Source of the DNA: Lachnospiraceae bacterium | GTDB taxonomy: Bacteria; Bacillota; Clostridia; Lachnospirales; Lachnospiraceae | Direction: 5' to 3' | DNA: 64,000 nucleotides | NCBI GenBank assembly: GCA_902363825.1 | Contig: CABJBK010000001.1 | Location: 124,001-188,000, forward strand | Part shown: in pieces, positions 8,805 through 18,226 of the stretch | Numbering within the stretch: position 1 is the stretch's first letter | How the letters are laid out: every line of letters begins with the position of its first letter | Notes under the pieces: generated by a model | The model's input: the letters and a program-made list of their open reading frames with translations, nothing else | The model's database searches: none | What the model was told of the DNA's origin: nothing | Made by a program: the position numbers and the translations under genes

Positions 8805-9866
8805 ATGAAATATGCACGTTTAGTATATGGGAAGAATAATAAGCAAATGTCAGTGGTTCAGTACGCAAATCTGGGCGATTATTTTCAGACGTTTGCAATA
8901 GATAATATTTACAAGGAATTACAGATCAAAGAAGAAGACATTGTGACGATCAACAGATCCGAATTGTATAAATATGAAGGGGAAGAACTGACATTACCTA
9001 TGCAGGGGTGGTTTGGTTATATCAAGGGGATTGAGATCTTTCCCCTGCCGGAGAAAATAAGACCGGTATTTTTAGGATATAACTGTACATCCAAGGCACT
9101 TTATACACCTAAGCATATTGCGACATATAATGAGTATAGCCCGGTTTGCTGCAGGGATGAGAAAACATATAAAAAAATGAAGAAAAAGAATGTGCCGGCT
9201 TATTTGACGGGGTGTATGACGATCACGTTGCCGGAACGCAAAACAACTCCTAAAAAAACACATGTGTTTTTGGTGGATGCGCCTAAGGGAATTGAAAAAT
9301 ATATGCCGGAAGAGCTGAGAGAAAATGTAAGCTATATCACACAGGAAATTCCAATCAATACAGAATGTGATGTGGAAGAAGAGATTGAACGTGTGGAAGG
9401 TGTAGCAAGAAAATTGCTTGACCGGTACCGGGATGAAGCAACATTGGTGGTGACATCCAGACTGCATTGCGCAGGTCCATGTCTCGGAATGAGGATACCA
9501 GTGATCCTGGCGAGAAACTATTTTGATGACAGATATGGCTGGATCGATAAGTATCTGCCATTTTATACACCGGATAAATTTGACCAGATTAACTGGTACC
9601 CGGAAGCAGTAGACCTCTCTGCGATAAAACCGGTATTGATCGAATTTGCAAAGAAAGCAATTTTACGGGAACCGGGAAGTGAAGAGCTGATGAAACAGAT
9701 ACATTCTTATTATATGGACAGAGAGCGTCAGAAAATAAGAGTGCCGTTTTATACGAAAGCATATATCAGAATGCATGAAAAGTTTCCGAAAACAGCAGAT
9801 TTTTTGCGGGAAGTAGTATTTAGAAGATTTACAGTTGCGACAGCAAGAAAAAATTCAGAGATATAG
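8805..9866 (+). CDS. polysaccharide pyruvyl transferase family protein
   Basis: 353 residues. The N-terminal half has VVQYANLGDYFQTFAI, the typical 'stays in line, N-x-GD' start of PF04230 proteins, and the C-terminal half has VVTSRLHCAGPCLGMRIPVIL, the conserved S/T-R-x-H core. Members of this family (CsaB, WcaK, pyruvyl- or related sugar-modifying transferases) use PEP or modify surface polysaccharides. A ketal pyruvate on the polymer is the simplest prediction, but the family also has members with other donors. GGTGGAG lies about 10 bases upstream of the ATG. The last ~60 residues are basic and include a helix that could touch the membrane. Confidence 0.82.
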   Translation: MKYARLVYGKNNKQMSVVQYANLGDYFQTFAIDNIYKELQIKEEDIVTINRSELYKYEGEELTLPMQGWFGYIKGIEIFPLPEKIRPVFLGYNCTSKALYTPKHIATYNEYSPVCCRDEKTYKKMKKKNVPAYLTGCMTITLPERKTTPKKTHVFLVDAPKGIEKYMPEELRENVSYITQEIPINTECDVEEEIERVEGVARKLLDRYRDEATLVVTSRLHCAGPCLGMRIPVILARNYFDDRYGWIDKYLPFYTPDKFDQINWYPEAVDLSAIKPVLIEFAKKAILREPGSEELMKQIHSYYMDRERQKIRVPFYTKAYIRMHEKFPKTADFLREVVFRRFTVATARKNSEI

Positions 9867-9881
9867 AAAAGGATATGTGAA

Positions 9882-10985
9882 ATGAAATTTACATATGAAA
9901 GAGCAGGCAAAGTAGTCGTCGGTATGATCATGTTTTGCTTATCGGCATTTATATTGGTCATGATGGCGCTGAGCGATGGACAATACATACAAAAAGCGTT
10001 CGGAATGAGTGAAAATTCGATTTTTTATTCATTTTTTGCTAGGATACAGAATGCCAGAACAGGACAGACAGAGGTGGAATATTTAGGGATGCCGCTTGCA
10101 ATGCTGGTATATAAAGTATTAAGTTTTGCGATGCCGTCCTACCTTATCGGGTTACCGGTTGAGGACTTCCGGTTTACACAGCAGGCCAATATTGTATGTG
10201 TGGGTTTTATGTTTCTGTGTTTCGCGATATTTGCGTGTCTTACGGTATTAAGCCGTAAAAAAGTATACATTACATGGATCTTGCTTGATTTCCTCTTTTC
10301 GCTTCCTGGTTTTACGATTATAAATGACGGGGGAATGGGATTTCTTACCTTGATTTTTTTGATGATCTTTTTGGATAATTACCAGTCAGAGAATAAGGTG
10401 TTAGAAGAAATTTCCTATGGATGTCTTGGGATAGCGGCCGGTTTACAGGTATCGCTGCTGTTATACATCTTCCTTTTGAAAGACTGGAAAAAACGGATAA
10501 GAACGGTTGTTTACGCAGTGGTTATCACAGGACTTAGCTGCATGATAGCTGGTGGCTTGAGTGGACTGGAAGATTATGTGTTGGTCCTTTCGCATGAGGT
10601 GTTTGACGGATGGGGCATTTTGTTTTTCGCGTTTGGAGTTCTGCTAATGGTTATTCCGCTAAAGTGTGGGAATGATTGGGAGAAAACAGTATGTGTATCA
10701 TTGCTGGTTAATATTATATTTTATGGAAGCCGCGAATATGCGCTGTCCTGTTTGCTTGTACCGTTAATCATAGATTGCGTTTATGAGGAACGGACTACAG
10801 TTGAAAAAATATTATGCATTATTTTTCAGGGGCTCATGGCAGTTTTACTATATTTGGGAAGTGATGTGACAGTGGTAAAAATTATATGTGTGATGATGGC
10901 GGCAGCAGGTTGCATCATAATTTTGATAAAAGAGAAAAGTGGAAGATATGGAAACATTTTTAAATCAGAGCAAAAATCCAGTTAG
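9882..10985 (+). CDS. polytopic membrane protein of unknown function (possible Wzy or GT-C)
   Basis: 367 residues, almost entirely hydrophobic, with about ten predicted membrane segments and no recognisable soluble domain. The only long hydrophilic loop lies near residues 30-75. I do not recognise a family. The position between a pyruvyl transferase and a flippase makes an O-unit polymerase (Wzy/EpsG-like) or a membrane glycosyltransferase plausible. Its size and loop placement also resemble the GT87-like protein upstream, so the two could be distant relatives. The 3' end overlaps the flippase start by about 47 bases, so the two are translationally coupled. Confidence 0.55.
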   Translation: MKFTYERAGKVVVGMIMFCLSAFILVMMALSDGQYIQKAFGMSENSIFYSFFARIQNARTGQTEVEYLGMPLAMLVYKVLSFAMPSYLIGLPVEDFRFTQQANIVCVGFMFLCFAIFACLTVLSRKKVYITWILLDFLFSLPGFTIINDGGMGFLTLIFLMIFLDNYQSENKVLEEISYGCLGIAAGLQVSLLLYIFLLKDWKKRIRTVVYAVVITGLSCMIAGGLSGLEDYVLVLSHEVFDGWGILFFAFGVLLMVIPLKCGNDWEKTVCVSLLVNIIFYGSREYALSCLLVPLIIDCVYEERTTVEKILCIIFQGLMAVLLYLGSDVTVVKIICVMMAAAGCIIILIKEKSGRYGNIFKSEQKSS

Positions 10986-12213
10986 AGATAGTTATATATG
11001 GAACATGGCAGGCAGTTTCCTGCTTGCATTTCAGTCGGTGATCATATTAATGGTGCTGACGCGCATATGTGATCTTAGTGAGGCAGGAATTTTTACGATC
11101 GCGTACGCAAATGCGAATCTGTTTTTTACAATCGGAAAATATGGAATGCGATATTTTCAGGCGTCGGATCCAAAGGAGAGATATACGTTTAAGGACTATC
11201 TTATGTCAAGAGTAGTAACCACCGTCCTGATGCTTTTGCTGGTCGCGGTCTATGTTTTATGGGTATCTGGAGCCAATGGATATACTGTAAGAAAAATGAG
11301 TATTATTTTTCTGATGTGCGTATTTAAAAGTGTAGACGTTGTGGAGGATATATTTTTTGGAAGATATCAGCAGATGGGAAGACTGGATATTGCGGCAAAG
11401 GCAATTACACTGAGAGTCAGCTTTTCAACGGTCGTGTTTCTTGTGATGCTCGTGATATCAAAAGATTTACTGGGAACGCTCATGGTTTCTATCCTGTTAT
11501 CCTATGTCATGTTGTTTTATGTTTTGAAGATAACGATAGAGCCTTTTAAAGGGGAAAGAAATCCGGCTGACTGGCATCAGGTGAAGCAGCTGTTGATCGA
11601 TTGTTTTCCGTTGTTTTTTGGAGCTTTTTTGTCCATATATATCAGTAACGCGCCCAAATATGCAATAGATGCGTTGCTGTCGGATGAATTACAGGCATGT
11701 TATGGCTTTATTTCCATGCCGGTTTTGGTGATCAGTTTATTAAATGGCATCATTTTTAATCCGGTGATCCGGGAAATGTCGATTTTGTGGAATGAGAGTA
11801 AAATTTTGGATTTTTGTAAAAGAGTAATAAGGCAGCTCTTTATTGTCCTGGGACTTACCGGAGTTTGCGTTGCGGGAGCATGGCTGATAGGTATTCCGGT
11901 TTTGTCGGTGTTATATAATACTGATCTGTCAGATTATAAGATGGAACTGATCATATTATTGCTTGGTGGAGGGCTGCTTGGAATATCGGGACTGTTTAGT
12001 ACAGTTATTACAATAATCAGATATCAGAAGAGTTTATTGGTCGGATATACGGTTGTTTCAGTGCTTGCGTTTCTTTTATCGGATAAAATCGTGGCGGAAT
12101 ATGAGATTTTCGGAGCTTCGGTACTGTACCTGTTACTGATGTTAGTGCTCAGCATATGTTTTGCCCTGTTTTTGATTATTGGTATTGTGAGAAAAAGAGT
12201 AGAGTTGAAATAA
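10939..12213 (+). CDS. Wzx-type oligosaccharide flippase (MOP superfamily)
   Basis: 424 residues with about twelve hydrophobic segments and the usual Wzx start, in which a short basic N-terminus (NPVRDSYIWNMAGSFLLAFQS) leads into the first helix. Such proteins move undecaprenyl-diphosphate-linked repeat units to the outer face. The start is either GTG 10939 or ATG 10948; both overlap the preceding gene, and the nearest GGAAG is too close to decide. The stop TAA overlaps the ATG of the next gene (TAATG). A second flippase of the same family lies at 42710-43954, so this locus probably exports more than one product. Confidence 0.87.
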   Translation: MEDMETFLNQSKNPVRDSYIWNMAGSFLLAFQSVIILMVLTRICDLSEAGIFTIAYANANLFFTIGKYGMRYFQASDPKERYTFKDYLMSRVVTTVLMLLLVAVYVLWVSGANGYTVRKMSIIFLMCVFKSVDVVEDIFFGRYQQMGRLDIAAKAITLRVSFSTVVFLVMLVISKDLLGTLMVSILLSYVMLFYVLKITIEPFKGERNPADWHQVKQLLIDCFPLFFGAFLSIYISNAPKYAIDALLSDELQACYGFISMPVLVISLLNGIIFNPVIREMSILWNESKILDFCKRVIRQLFIVLGLTGVCVAGAWLIGIPVLSVLYNTDLSDYKMELIILLLGGGLLGISGLFSTVITIIRYQKSLLVGYTVVSVLAFLLSDKIVAEYEIFGASVLYLLLMLVLSICFALFLIIGIVRKRVELK

Positions 12214-14765
12214 TGGAGAGAATGATGAAAACAAAATTGGAAAAATGGATAAAGCAGATTACGGTCATTATGTTTTTCTGGTCATTATTTTTGGTCTCAG
12301 CATGGGTTTCCCCAGTTATGGAGGAAAAAAGCAGAAAAGGCTATGTTTTTTTTATCTGGGGGATAACCATTTTCTTTTGCGTTTTATTTTGGGGAAGAAC
12401 AAAGCCAGATTTAAAAAAGGCAATCTGTGAAAACAGAAATCCCATTTTTATCTCAGCTGTTGTAATTCTGTGCAGAATTCCGCTGTTTGATCATATTCAG
12501 CGTTGGGATGCAGGACAGTATTACTATCAGCTTGGAACTGCATGTGAAAAATTTGATTTCTCTTTCCGGTCGTTCTATGATAATTTCAGATTGGTGGCAC
12601 ACCCGACATTGGGTGCGTCCTTTTTTTATGCTATGGGTGAATTTCTGGATCCGAGAGAGGGAAAAGGAGTATTTGCGGTCATTCTTATACTGACGGTGGC
12701 AGCCTTGTTGTGCGTCTATCAGCTGCTGCAGGATTACTGGACAGATTTCAATGAGAAAGAAGCATTGGCGGCAACATTAATGATCTCGTTTGTACCGTTA
12801 TTTTTAGGTACATGTTCTTATTTCAACGTAGATTATCTTATATTTATATTTTTTATCTTTTTCGTTTATGAAGAGTATAAAAAAAGATATATCCTGATGT
12901 TTTTCTGGCTGTGTGTACTGTTGATGACAAAAGAACCGGCAGTTATCGTAGTTGCAGGGTATTATATGGTATTGGCGTTTAAGGTATTTTTTGCGGGAAA
13001 AACAGCGATCACAAATAGGATCCGAACGTTCTTTTGGGATAGCAGGATAAGAGTTTTATTGGGCGGGATCGTAGTCTATATCCTGTATGCGGTATATCAG
13101 GGAAGTCTGTTTGCCTGGGCAGGTCAGACGAAGATTGCGGATACTTTAAAAAGCGCAAAGAACGGATCTGTAAAAACAAATTATTTCGGAGTGGAATGGA
13201 AGTATATTCTATGTGTACTCAAACAGATCTTTTCGTTAAATTTCACATGGCTGTTGGTAGGAGCCGCCGTATGTCTGAGCCTGTATTTATGGAGAAAAAA
13301 AACAAAGATAAAGCTGAATGATTCGGCAATAGCACTCTTTGGAGCAGCATTTGCATATATTGCTTTCTTTTGTGTGTATATTACATCCGCCTTGTACCGG
13401 TATCATGTATTTACGGTACAGATCATAACAGTGTTGAGTCTCATCATTATCTCTCATGCGCTGCGGGAAGTGGATCATAGAGTATCAAAAACACTGTTTC
13501 TTGTGTTTGCAGGGATAGAAATTTTACAGACCGGGTACTCGATCGATCCGGTTTCAAACCTGGTGTTTAAAAAGCTGGATACCGGAAACGGATTCATTTT
13601 GCAGACTACGAACAACGAAAACTATTTTGGTGACGGACTTGTTTATAATGCCCAGTATCTGGGGCTGGACGGGATTTTAGACAAGATGTTTTCTGAGGTG
13701 GGTTACAGTGAGAAGATGCAGATCATAAATCCGGGGACACAGGCAGCAGGAACGCAGTTGAATGGAAATGGAGAAAGGTATATAGTTAAGTGGAACAGAG
13801 ACAGTAAAAAGAGAGAAATGACAGACAGTGACGAGATTCAGTCAGATCTTATCAATATAAATATTATTGGAAGTGAGGAAATTTTTGGAAAGCTGCCTTA
13901 CAGTTATAGTGGGGTAAAAAATGCAGATAATCTGTCGGATAAGGGAATAGTCTACTTCATACCATATTATCAGGAAGATGAGGATGAAAAACTGGCGGAA
14001 CTGTCCGAATTGTATTATATTGGAGAATGTGTGGAAATAAAAAAGGGACAGTGGAAGGTCAGATGTTATGAACTGACAAAAAAGGATGATTATGAAGGGT
14101 TTTCTCTGAATGATCTTGGGGATGGAAAAAGTAAGACCGCTTATGATGATAAAGAGACTGTAACCTGGAATCAGGTGGAAATGACGGAGAACAGAGATGT
14201 GATACAAAAGAATGATATTGTAGATGTGACATGTTCTGCGTTTTATAAGGGAAAAGAAGTTCCGATCAATTATGTCGGAAATTATGACAACAACAGGATC
14301 ACAATGTGTATCGGCAGTAATTTGTACCTGCCGGAGTTGGAACAGGAAATGATCGGCAAAAGGATCGGAGAGCAGATTGAAGTAAATTGCAAAGTCCCGG
14401 ATCACTATCCGAGTGCAGGTAAATATCAGGGAAAAGAGCTCACTTTTGTTCTTGAACCGTTACAGATCGTCGGGATTGCGGAAGATATGGAAACGAACCG
14501 GCAGGAGCAGGTTGCATTACAGAAAGAAAGCAGTGCAGAGGAATATGCATTCCGGTACTGGGATATTTATGAGAATGACGATGAAGTGTCTGCGGTATTA
14601 AATGATGTGGATAACTATTATCATACTTATGCGAGAAAAGCAGGGGAATCGTTTGAAGAAATGCTGACGCAGTATTTTGGAATTTCGGAGGAAGAGTATT
14701 ATAAACGGATCCAGAAATTGAGCAAGATGGTTTTGGTGAAGCAGGAAGAATTGAATGAGGAATAG
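12213..14765 (+). CDS. GT-C membrane glycosyltransferase fused to trigger-factor-like FKBP domain
   Basis: 850 residues from the ATG that overlaps the upstream stop. Residues ~15-450 hold about thirteen membrane segments. The first large outer loop has RWDAGQYY (D99), like the catalytic-loop aspartate of PIG-V/ArnT-type GT-C enzymes. A non-membrane region of ~200 residues follows. Residues ~660-752 read like the PPIase domain of trigger factor (KNDIVDVTCSAFYKGKE, then LPELEQEMIGKRIGEQIEV, then KVPDHYPSA). The last ~80 residues (SFEEMLTQYFGISEEEYYKRI) follow the trigger-factor C-terminal helix pattern. After thirteen helices with the N-terminus inside, the foldase part should lie outside the cell (inference). 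A paralogue with the same order of domains is at 18227-21892. I know of no named family with this fusion. Confidence 0.72.
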   Translation: MERMMKTKLEKWIKQITVIMFFWSLFLVSAWVSPVMEEKSRKGYVFFIWGITIFFCVLFWGRTKPDLKKAICENRNPIFISAVVILCRIPLFDHIQRWDAGQYYYQLGTACEKFDFSFRSFYDNFRLVAHPTLGASFFYAMGEFLDPREGKGVFAVILILTVAALLCVYQLLQDYWTDFNEKEALAATLMISFVPLFLGTCSYFNVDYLIFIFFIFFVYEEYKKRYILMFFWLCVLLMTKEPAVIVVAGYYMVLAFKVFFAGKTAITNRIRTFFWDSRIRVLLGGIVVYILYAVYQGSLFAWAGQTKIADTLKSAKNGSVKTNYFGVEWKYILCVLKQIFSLNFTWLLVGAAVCLSLYLWRKKTKIKLNDSAIALFGAAFAYIAFFCVYITSALYRYHVFTVQIITVLSLIIISHALREVDHRVSKTLFLVFAGIEILQTGYSIDPVSNLVFKKLDTGNGFILQTTNNENYFGDGLVYNAQYLGLDGILDKMFSEVGYSEKMQIINPGTQAAGTQLNGNGERYIVKWNRDSKKREMTDSDEIQSDLININIIGSEEIFGKLPYSYSGVKNADNLSDKGIVYFIPYYQEDEDEKLAELSELYYIGECVEIKKGQWKVRCYELTKKDDYEGFSLNDLGDGKSKTAYDDKETVTWNQVEMTENRDVIQKNDIVDVTCSAFYKGKEVPINYVGNYDNNRITMCIGSNLYLPELEQEMIGKRIGEQIEVNCKVPDHYPSAGKYQGKELTFVLEPLQIVGIAEDMETNRQEQVALQKESSAEEYAFRYWDIYENDDEVSAVLNDVDNYYHTYARKAGESFEEMLTQYFGISEEEYYKRIQKLSKMVLVKQEELNEE

Positions 14766-14770
14766 AACAT

Positions 14771-16501
14771 ATGCAAAAGTATAAAGTAGGAATTATGATG
14801 GCAATCGTTTTACTGGTATTGCCGGGACATGTCTATGCGAAGGATAAAACAAAAAATTTTGAGGGAAATGGAACGAAAGAAAGTCCCTATTTGATTCAAA
14901 ATGAGACCGATCTGTTAAATCTGCGTGATGGAGTCAATGAGCAGGGGAAGACTTACAAGGGCAGATATTTCTTACAGACAGAAGATATTGATCTGGGAGA
15001 GGATGCGTGGGTCGCAATCGGAAACATGGAGGAAGAAGCTTATTTCTGCGGACTCTATGATGGAGGAGGGCATGTGATCAAAAACCTTAATATGGAAGAA
15101 GAAAATGACGCGGCGATGTTTAATGTGCTGGGAGGCTCTGTTTATAATCTGGGTCTTGAAGATGGAAAAATCAAAGGAAATTGTGTCGCTTCATTTGCAA
15201 ATCATTCTGTGGATGATACCTCTTATATCGTAAACTGTTACAGCAGATTGGATTTGGATGGAAACCGGGTCGGCGGCATTGTGGACGATTTTTCTGGAAA
15301 CGTGATAGGATGTTGGACGGAAGGAAACTATTCGGGTGGAGATATAAGCGGGATAGTCGGATATTGCGCGAAGGACGTATCGTACTGTTTTTCAGATCAG
15401 GAAAAGCTGATCGGGGAACAGGGAGTCGCCGATGAAACAGGCAATCAGAGTATAGAGGCTGCGCGGATCGATACAGAGGACTTTGAGCAGGCGTTTAATA
15501 AACAATTATATAAAGTTTCTCTGCTGTTAGAGGAAAATGAGGTAAGAGATCTGAAACTATGGGAAATGAAAGCCGGGAAATGTGGATTTTCACAGAGTGG
15601 CCTGATGGAGCAGGAGATACCATTGGAAGGAGCCGGAAGCAAGGAAAAACCGTATCTGGTTCAATCCTATGATGATTTATGTGTGTTTGCGGCAGAAGTT
15701 AATATGGGAATGGATTTCGCAGAACAGTATGTGGAGCAGACTGTAAATATAGACATACCGGAAAATGCAGAGTGGATTCCAATCGGAAGATTTGGAACAG
15801 AAAATTACTTTTATGGAGAATATAATGGAGCAGGACATTATATTAATAATTTAGTGATAGACAGTGAGGATAATGTCGGGCTTTTTGGTGTATTGGGCGG
15901 AACTGTAAAAAATCTTGGGATTGAGTCTGGTTCTATTTCGGGAAATTGTGTTGGAAGTATCGCATGTATGTCCGAGGGACATAATGGCAATATCATAAAC
16001 TGTTACAACAAAGCTGCATTGCATGGGACGACGAGAGCGTCCGGAATTGTGGACAGTTTTGCTGGAAATGTCGCGAATTGCTGGAATGTGGGAGAGGTGG
16101 ATGCACCAGTTGCGGGCGGAATATGCGCATACACAGCGCTTAATATTGAAAAGTGTTACGCGATAAAGGATGGTGTGTCAGAGGAATTTTGGGGAAACAT
16201 TGTAGATATAGAAGTGGTTTCACCAGATGATATAAACAGCCAGAAATTTGTAGATACCTTGAATCGCAATGTCTATGATCTCGGGAAAATGGCAAAATAC
16301 CGGAAGATGGATGGCGTTTATTGGAAAACAGAAGATGGAAGACTGACTTTTAGAGATGCGTCGGAAGTGCCAGAGATTGTAAATAAATGGGATATGGTGC
16401 GCAGAATACCATTTTTCATCGTTGGCGGAATATTTTTATATATTTTGGTGGCGATGGTGATTCATGCAGGAAAAATGTTGAAAAAAGAATCATCTTGCTA
16501 A
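14771..16501 (+). CDS. membrane-anchored GLUG-repeat surface protein
   Basis: 576 residues with a signal peptide (ends near HVYAKD, residue ~25), a long extracellular part and a single C-terminal membrane helix (RIPFFIVGGIFLYILVAMVIH) before a short basic tail. The outer part is a tandem duplication: unit 1 starts near residue 30 (GNGTKESPYLIQ) and unit 2 near 286 (GAGSKEKPYLVQ). Each unit runs through IGxxxxExYFxGxYxGxGHxIxNL, LGGxVxNLGxExGxIxGNC and a GIVDxFxGNVxxCW run, the GLUG-type beta-helix pattern. It starts 6 bases after the GT-C/foldase gene with GAGGAA upstream, so it is co-translated. It is a candidate client or partner of that enzyme. No enzymatic residues are recognised. Confidence 0.75.
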   Translation: MQKYKVGIMMAIVLLVLPGHVYAKDKTKNFEGNGTKESPYLIQNETDLLNLRDGVNEQGKTYKGRYFLQTEDIDLGEDAWVAIGNMEEEAYFCGLYDGGGHVIKNLNMEEENDAAMFNVLGGSVYNLGLEDGKIKGNCVASFANHSVDDTSYIVNCYSRLDLDGNRVGGIVDDFSGNVIGCWTEGNYSGGDISGIVGYCAKDVSYCFSDQEKLIGEQGVADETGNQSIEAARIDTEDFEQAFNKQLYKVSLLLEENEVRDLKLWEMKAGKCGFSQSGLMEQEIPLEGAGSKEKPYLVQSYDDLCVFAAEVNMGMDFAEQYVEQTVNIDIPENAEWIPIGRFGTENYFYGEYNGAGHYINNLVIDSEDNVGLFGVLGGTVKNLGIESGSISGNCVGSIACMSEGHNGNIINCYNKAALHGTTRASGIVDSFAGNVANCWNVGEVDAPVAGGICAYTALNIEKCYAIKDGVSEEFWGNIVDIEVVSPDDINSQKFVDTLNRNVYDLGKMAKYRKMDGVYWKTEDGRLTFRDASEVPEIVNKWDMVRRIPFFIVGGIFLYILVAMVIHAGKMLKKESSC

Positions 16502-16564
16502 AAGGTGGAGATTTATATATAATGAATAATATTGAGTTTAAATTTGTACGATAGGAAGATGGAA

Positions 16565-17512
16565 ATGAAAAAAATTAGTGTAATGATTCCCTGCTACAAT
16601 GAAGAGGAAAATGTAGAACCGATAAGCAAGGCAATTATTGATGTGTTTAAGACTCAGTTATCTAATTATGATTATGAGATTTTGTTTATCGATAATGATT
16701 CACAGGATAAAACCAGAGAAATTCTCCGCAGGATGTGCGAAGAAGATAAACATATAAAGGCGATCTTTAATGCGAAGAACTTTGGGCAGTTTAATTCACC
16801 TTACTATGGTATGCTTCAGACAACCGGTGATTGTACCATTTCTATGGTTTGCGATTTCCAGGATCCGGTAGAGATGATTCCAAAGTATGTTGCCGAATGG
16901 GAAAAAGGATATAAGATCGTTATTGGAATCAAGACCAGCAGCAAGGAGAATAAGCTCTTATACTGGTTTAGAAGCATGTATTACAAATTTATCAAAAAGT
17001 TTTCAGAAGTAGATCAGATCGAACATTTTACAGGATCCGGACTCTACGATAAAGAGTTTATAAATGTGCTCAGAGATTTGAAAGATCCGACACCGTTTTT
17101 ACGGGGAATCGTGGCTGAACTCGGTTATAAGAGAAAAGAGATAGAGTATGAGCAGCCAAAAAGACGGGCAGGAAAAACGAGCAATAATTTTTTGAGATTA
17201 TATGATGCGGCTATGCTCAGCATTACATCTTATACAAAGATCGGGCTCCGGATATGCAGCTTTATTGGGATTATCATCGGAGGTATCAGTTTTATTATAG
17301 GTCTGGTTTATCTCATCATGAAGCTGACGCACTGGAATCAGTTTGCAGTGGGAATGGCTCCGATGCTGATCGGCGTATTTTTCCTTGGAGCGGTTCAGTT
17401 GTTCTTTATAGGGCTGATCGGAGAATACATAATGAGCATTAATGTTCGTGTGATGAACAGACCGTTGGTTATTGAGGAAGAAAGAATTAATTTTGAGGAT
17501 GACAATGAATAA
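16565..17512 (+). CDS. GT2 polyprenyl-phosphate sugar transferase (GtrB/ArnC/DPM1-like)
   Basis: 315 residues beginning KKISVMIPCYNEEENV, a standard GT-A fold start. The nucleotide-sugar site is CDFQDP, matching the D-x-QDP form of GtrB/ArnC enzymes. The C-terminus has two membrane helices ending in FFIGLIGEYIMSINVRVMNRP, the GEY-type ending typical of these proteins. They transfer a sugar from UDP or GDP to undecaprenyl phosphate on the inner face. I chose ATG 16565 because GGAAG lies 6 bases upstream; an ATG at 16559 and a TTG at 16532 are in frame but badly placed. Und-P-sugar is the expected donor for GT-C enzymes like the two neighbours. Confidence 0.85.
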   Translation: MKKISVMIPCYNEEENVEPISKAIIDVFKTQLSNYDYEILFIDNDSQDKTREILRRMCEEDKHIKAIFNAKNFGQFNSPYYGMLQTTGDCTISMVCDFQDPVEMIPKYVAEWEKGYKIVIGIKTSSKENKLLYWFRSMYYKFIKKFSEVDQIEHFTGSGLYDKEFINVLRDLKDPTPFLRGIVAELGYKRKEIEYEQPKRRAGKTSNNFLRLYDAAMLSITSYTKIGLRICSFIGIIIGGISFIIGLVYLIMKLTHWNQFAVGMAPMLIGVFFLGAVQLFFIGLIGEYIMSINVRVMNRPLVIEEERINFEDDNE

Positions 17513-18152
17513 GATAAAAGCAGTGTTATTTGACCTGGATGGAACACTTTTGGATACTTCACCGGGGGTTTTGAGCAGTGTAAAATACACGATTGAAAAA
17601 ATGGGTTTTCAGTCACTTTCGGAAGATGCGTTAGAGGAATTCATCGGTCCTCCGATTCGGAAAAAAATGGCAGAGGTCTATGGAATCTCGGATGAACTTG
17701 CAGGAACGGCAATGGAGTGTTTCCGGCAAAATTATGGCAGGGAAGATCTGTATAAGGCAGAGGCGTATCCGGGATTGACAGAGTTGCTTGATGAGTTAAG
17801 ACAAAAGGGATATCTGTTAGGTGTTGCCACATACAAAAGAGAGGATCAGGCGCAGAGTTTACTGGAGAAAAAGGGATTAGCCAGATTCTTTGATGTGATC
17901 CATGGCTCTGATGTAGACGGGAAACTGACAAAAGCGGATGTTGTGAATTTGTGCATAAGGGATCTTGCAGTTCCGCCGCAGGAAACAGTAATGATCGGAG
18001 ACAGTTTAAATGACGCGGTTGGAGCAAAAGAAGCCGGATTGAAATTTATAGGTGTTTTATATGGATTTGGCTTTAAATCCGAAAAAGAGATAGAAGCCTT
18101 AGATCATATTGGAATAGCAGAGAACTGCATGGGACTGAAAAAATATTTTTAA
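17505..18152 (+). CDS. HAD-superfamily hydrolase (phosphoglycolate-phosphatase-like)
   Basis: 215 residues. HAD motif I is DLDGTLLDTSP (nucleophile D10, D12), a cap domain follows, and motif IV is MIGDSLNDAVGAKEAG. This is the layout of subclass I phosphatases such as Gph/PpaX. The ATG at 17505 overlaps the stop of the GT2 and has GAGG 6 bases upstream; earlier in-frame starts lack a site. The substrate is unknown. Its location suggests dephosphorylation of a sugar phosphate, but general metabolite repair is equally possible. It closes the transcription block before a small hairpin. Confidence 0.85.
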   Translation: MNKIKAVLFDLDGTLLDTSPGVLSSVKYTIEKMGFQSLSEDALEEFIGPPIRKKMAEVYGISDELAGTAMECFRQNYGREDLYKAEAYPGLTELLDELRQKGYLLGVATYKREDQAQSLLEKKGLARFFDVIHGSDVDGKLTKADVVNLCIRDLAVPPQETVMIGDSLNDAVGAKEAGLKFIGVLYGFGFKSEKEIEALDHIGIAENCMGLKKYF

Positions 18153-18162
18153 GATGAGGGAG

Positions 18163-18196
18163 AGGCTTTTTGTGTTTTACATGAAAAGCCTTTCTT
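18163..18196 (+). terminator. weak intrinsic terminator or attenuator hairpin
   Basis: AGGCTTTT (18163-18170) pairs perfectly with AAAAGCCT (18184-18191) around a 13-base loop and is followed by TTCTT. The stem is short and the T-tract interrupted, so it probably ends transcription only partly before the large gene at 18227. Confidence 0.45.
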
Positions 18197-18226
18197 ACAA
18201 ATATAAGGAACACGGAAAGGAAAAAA

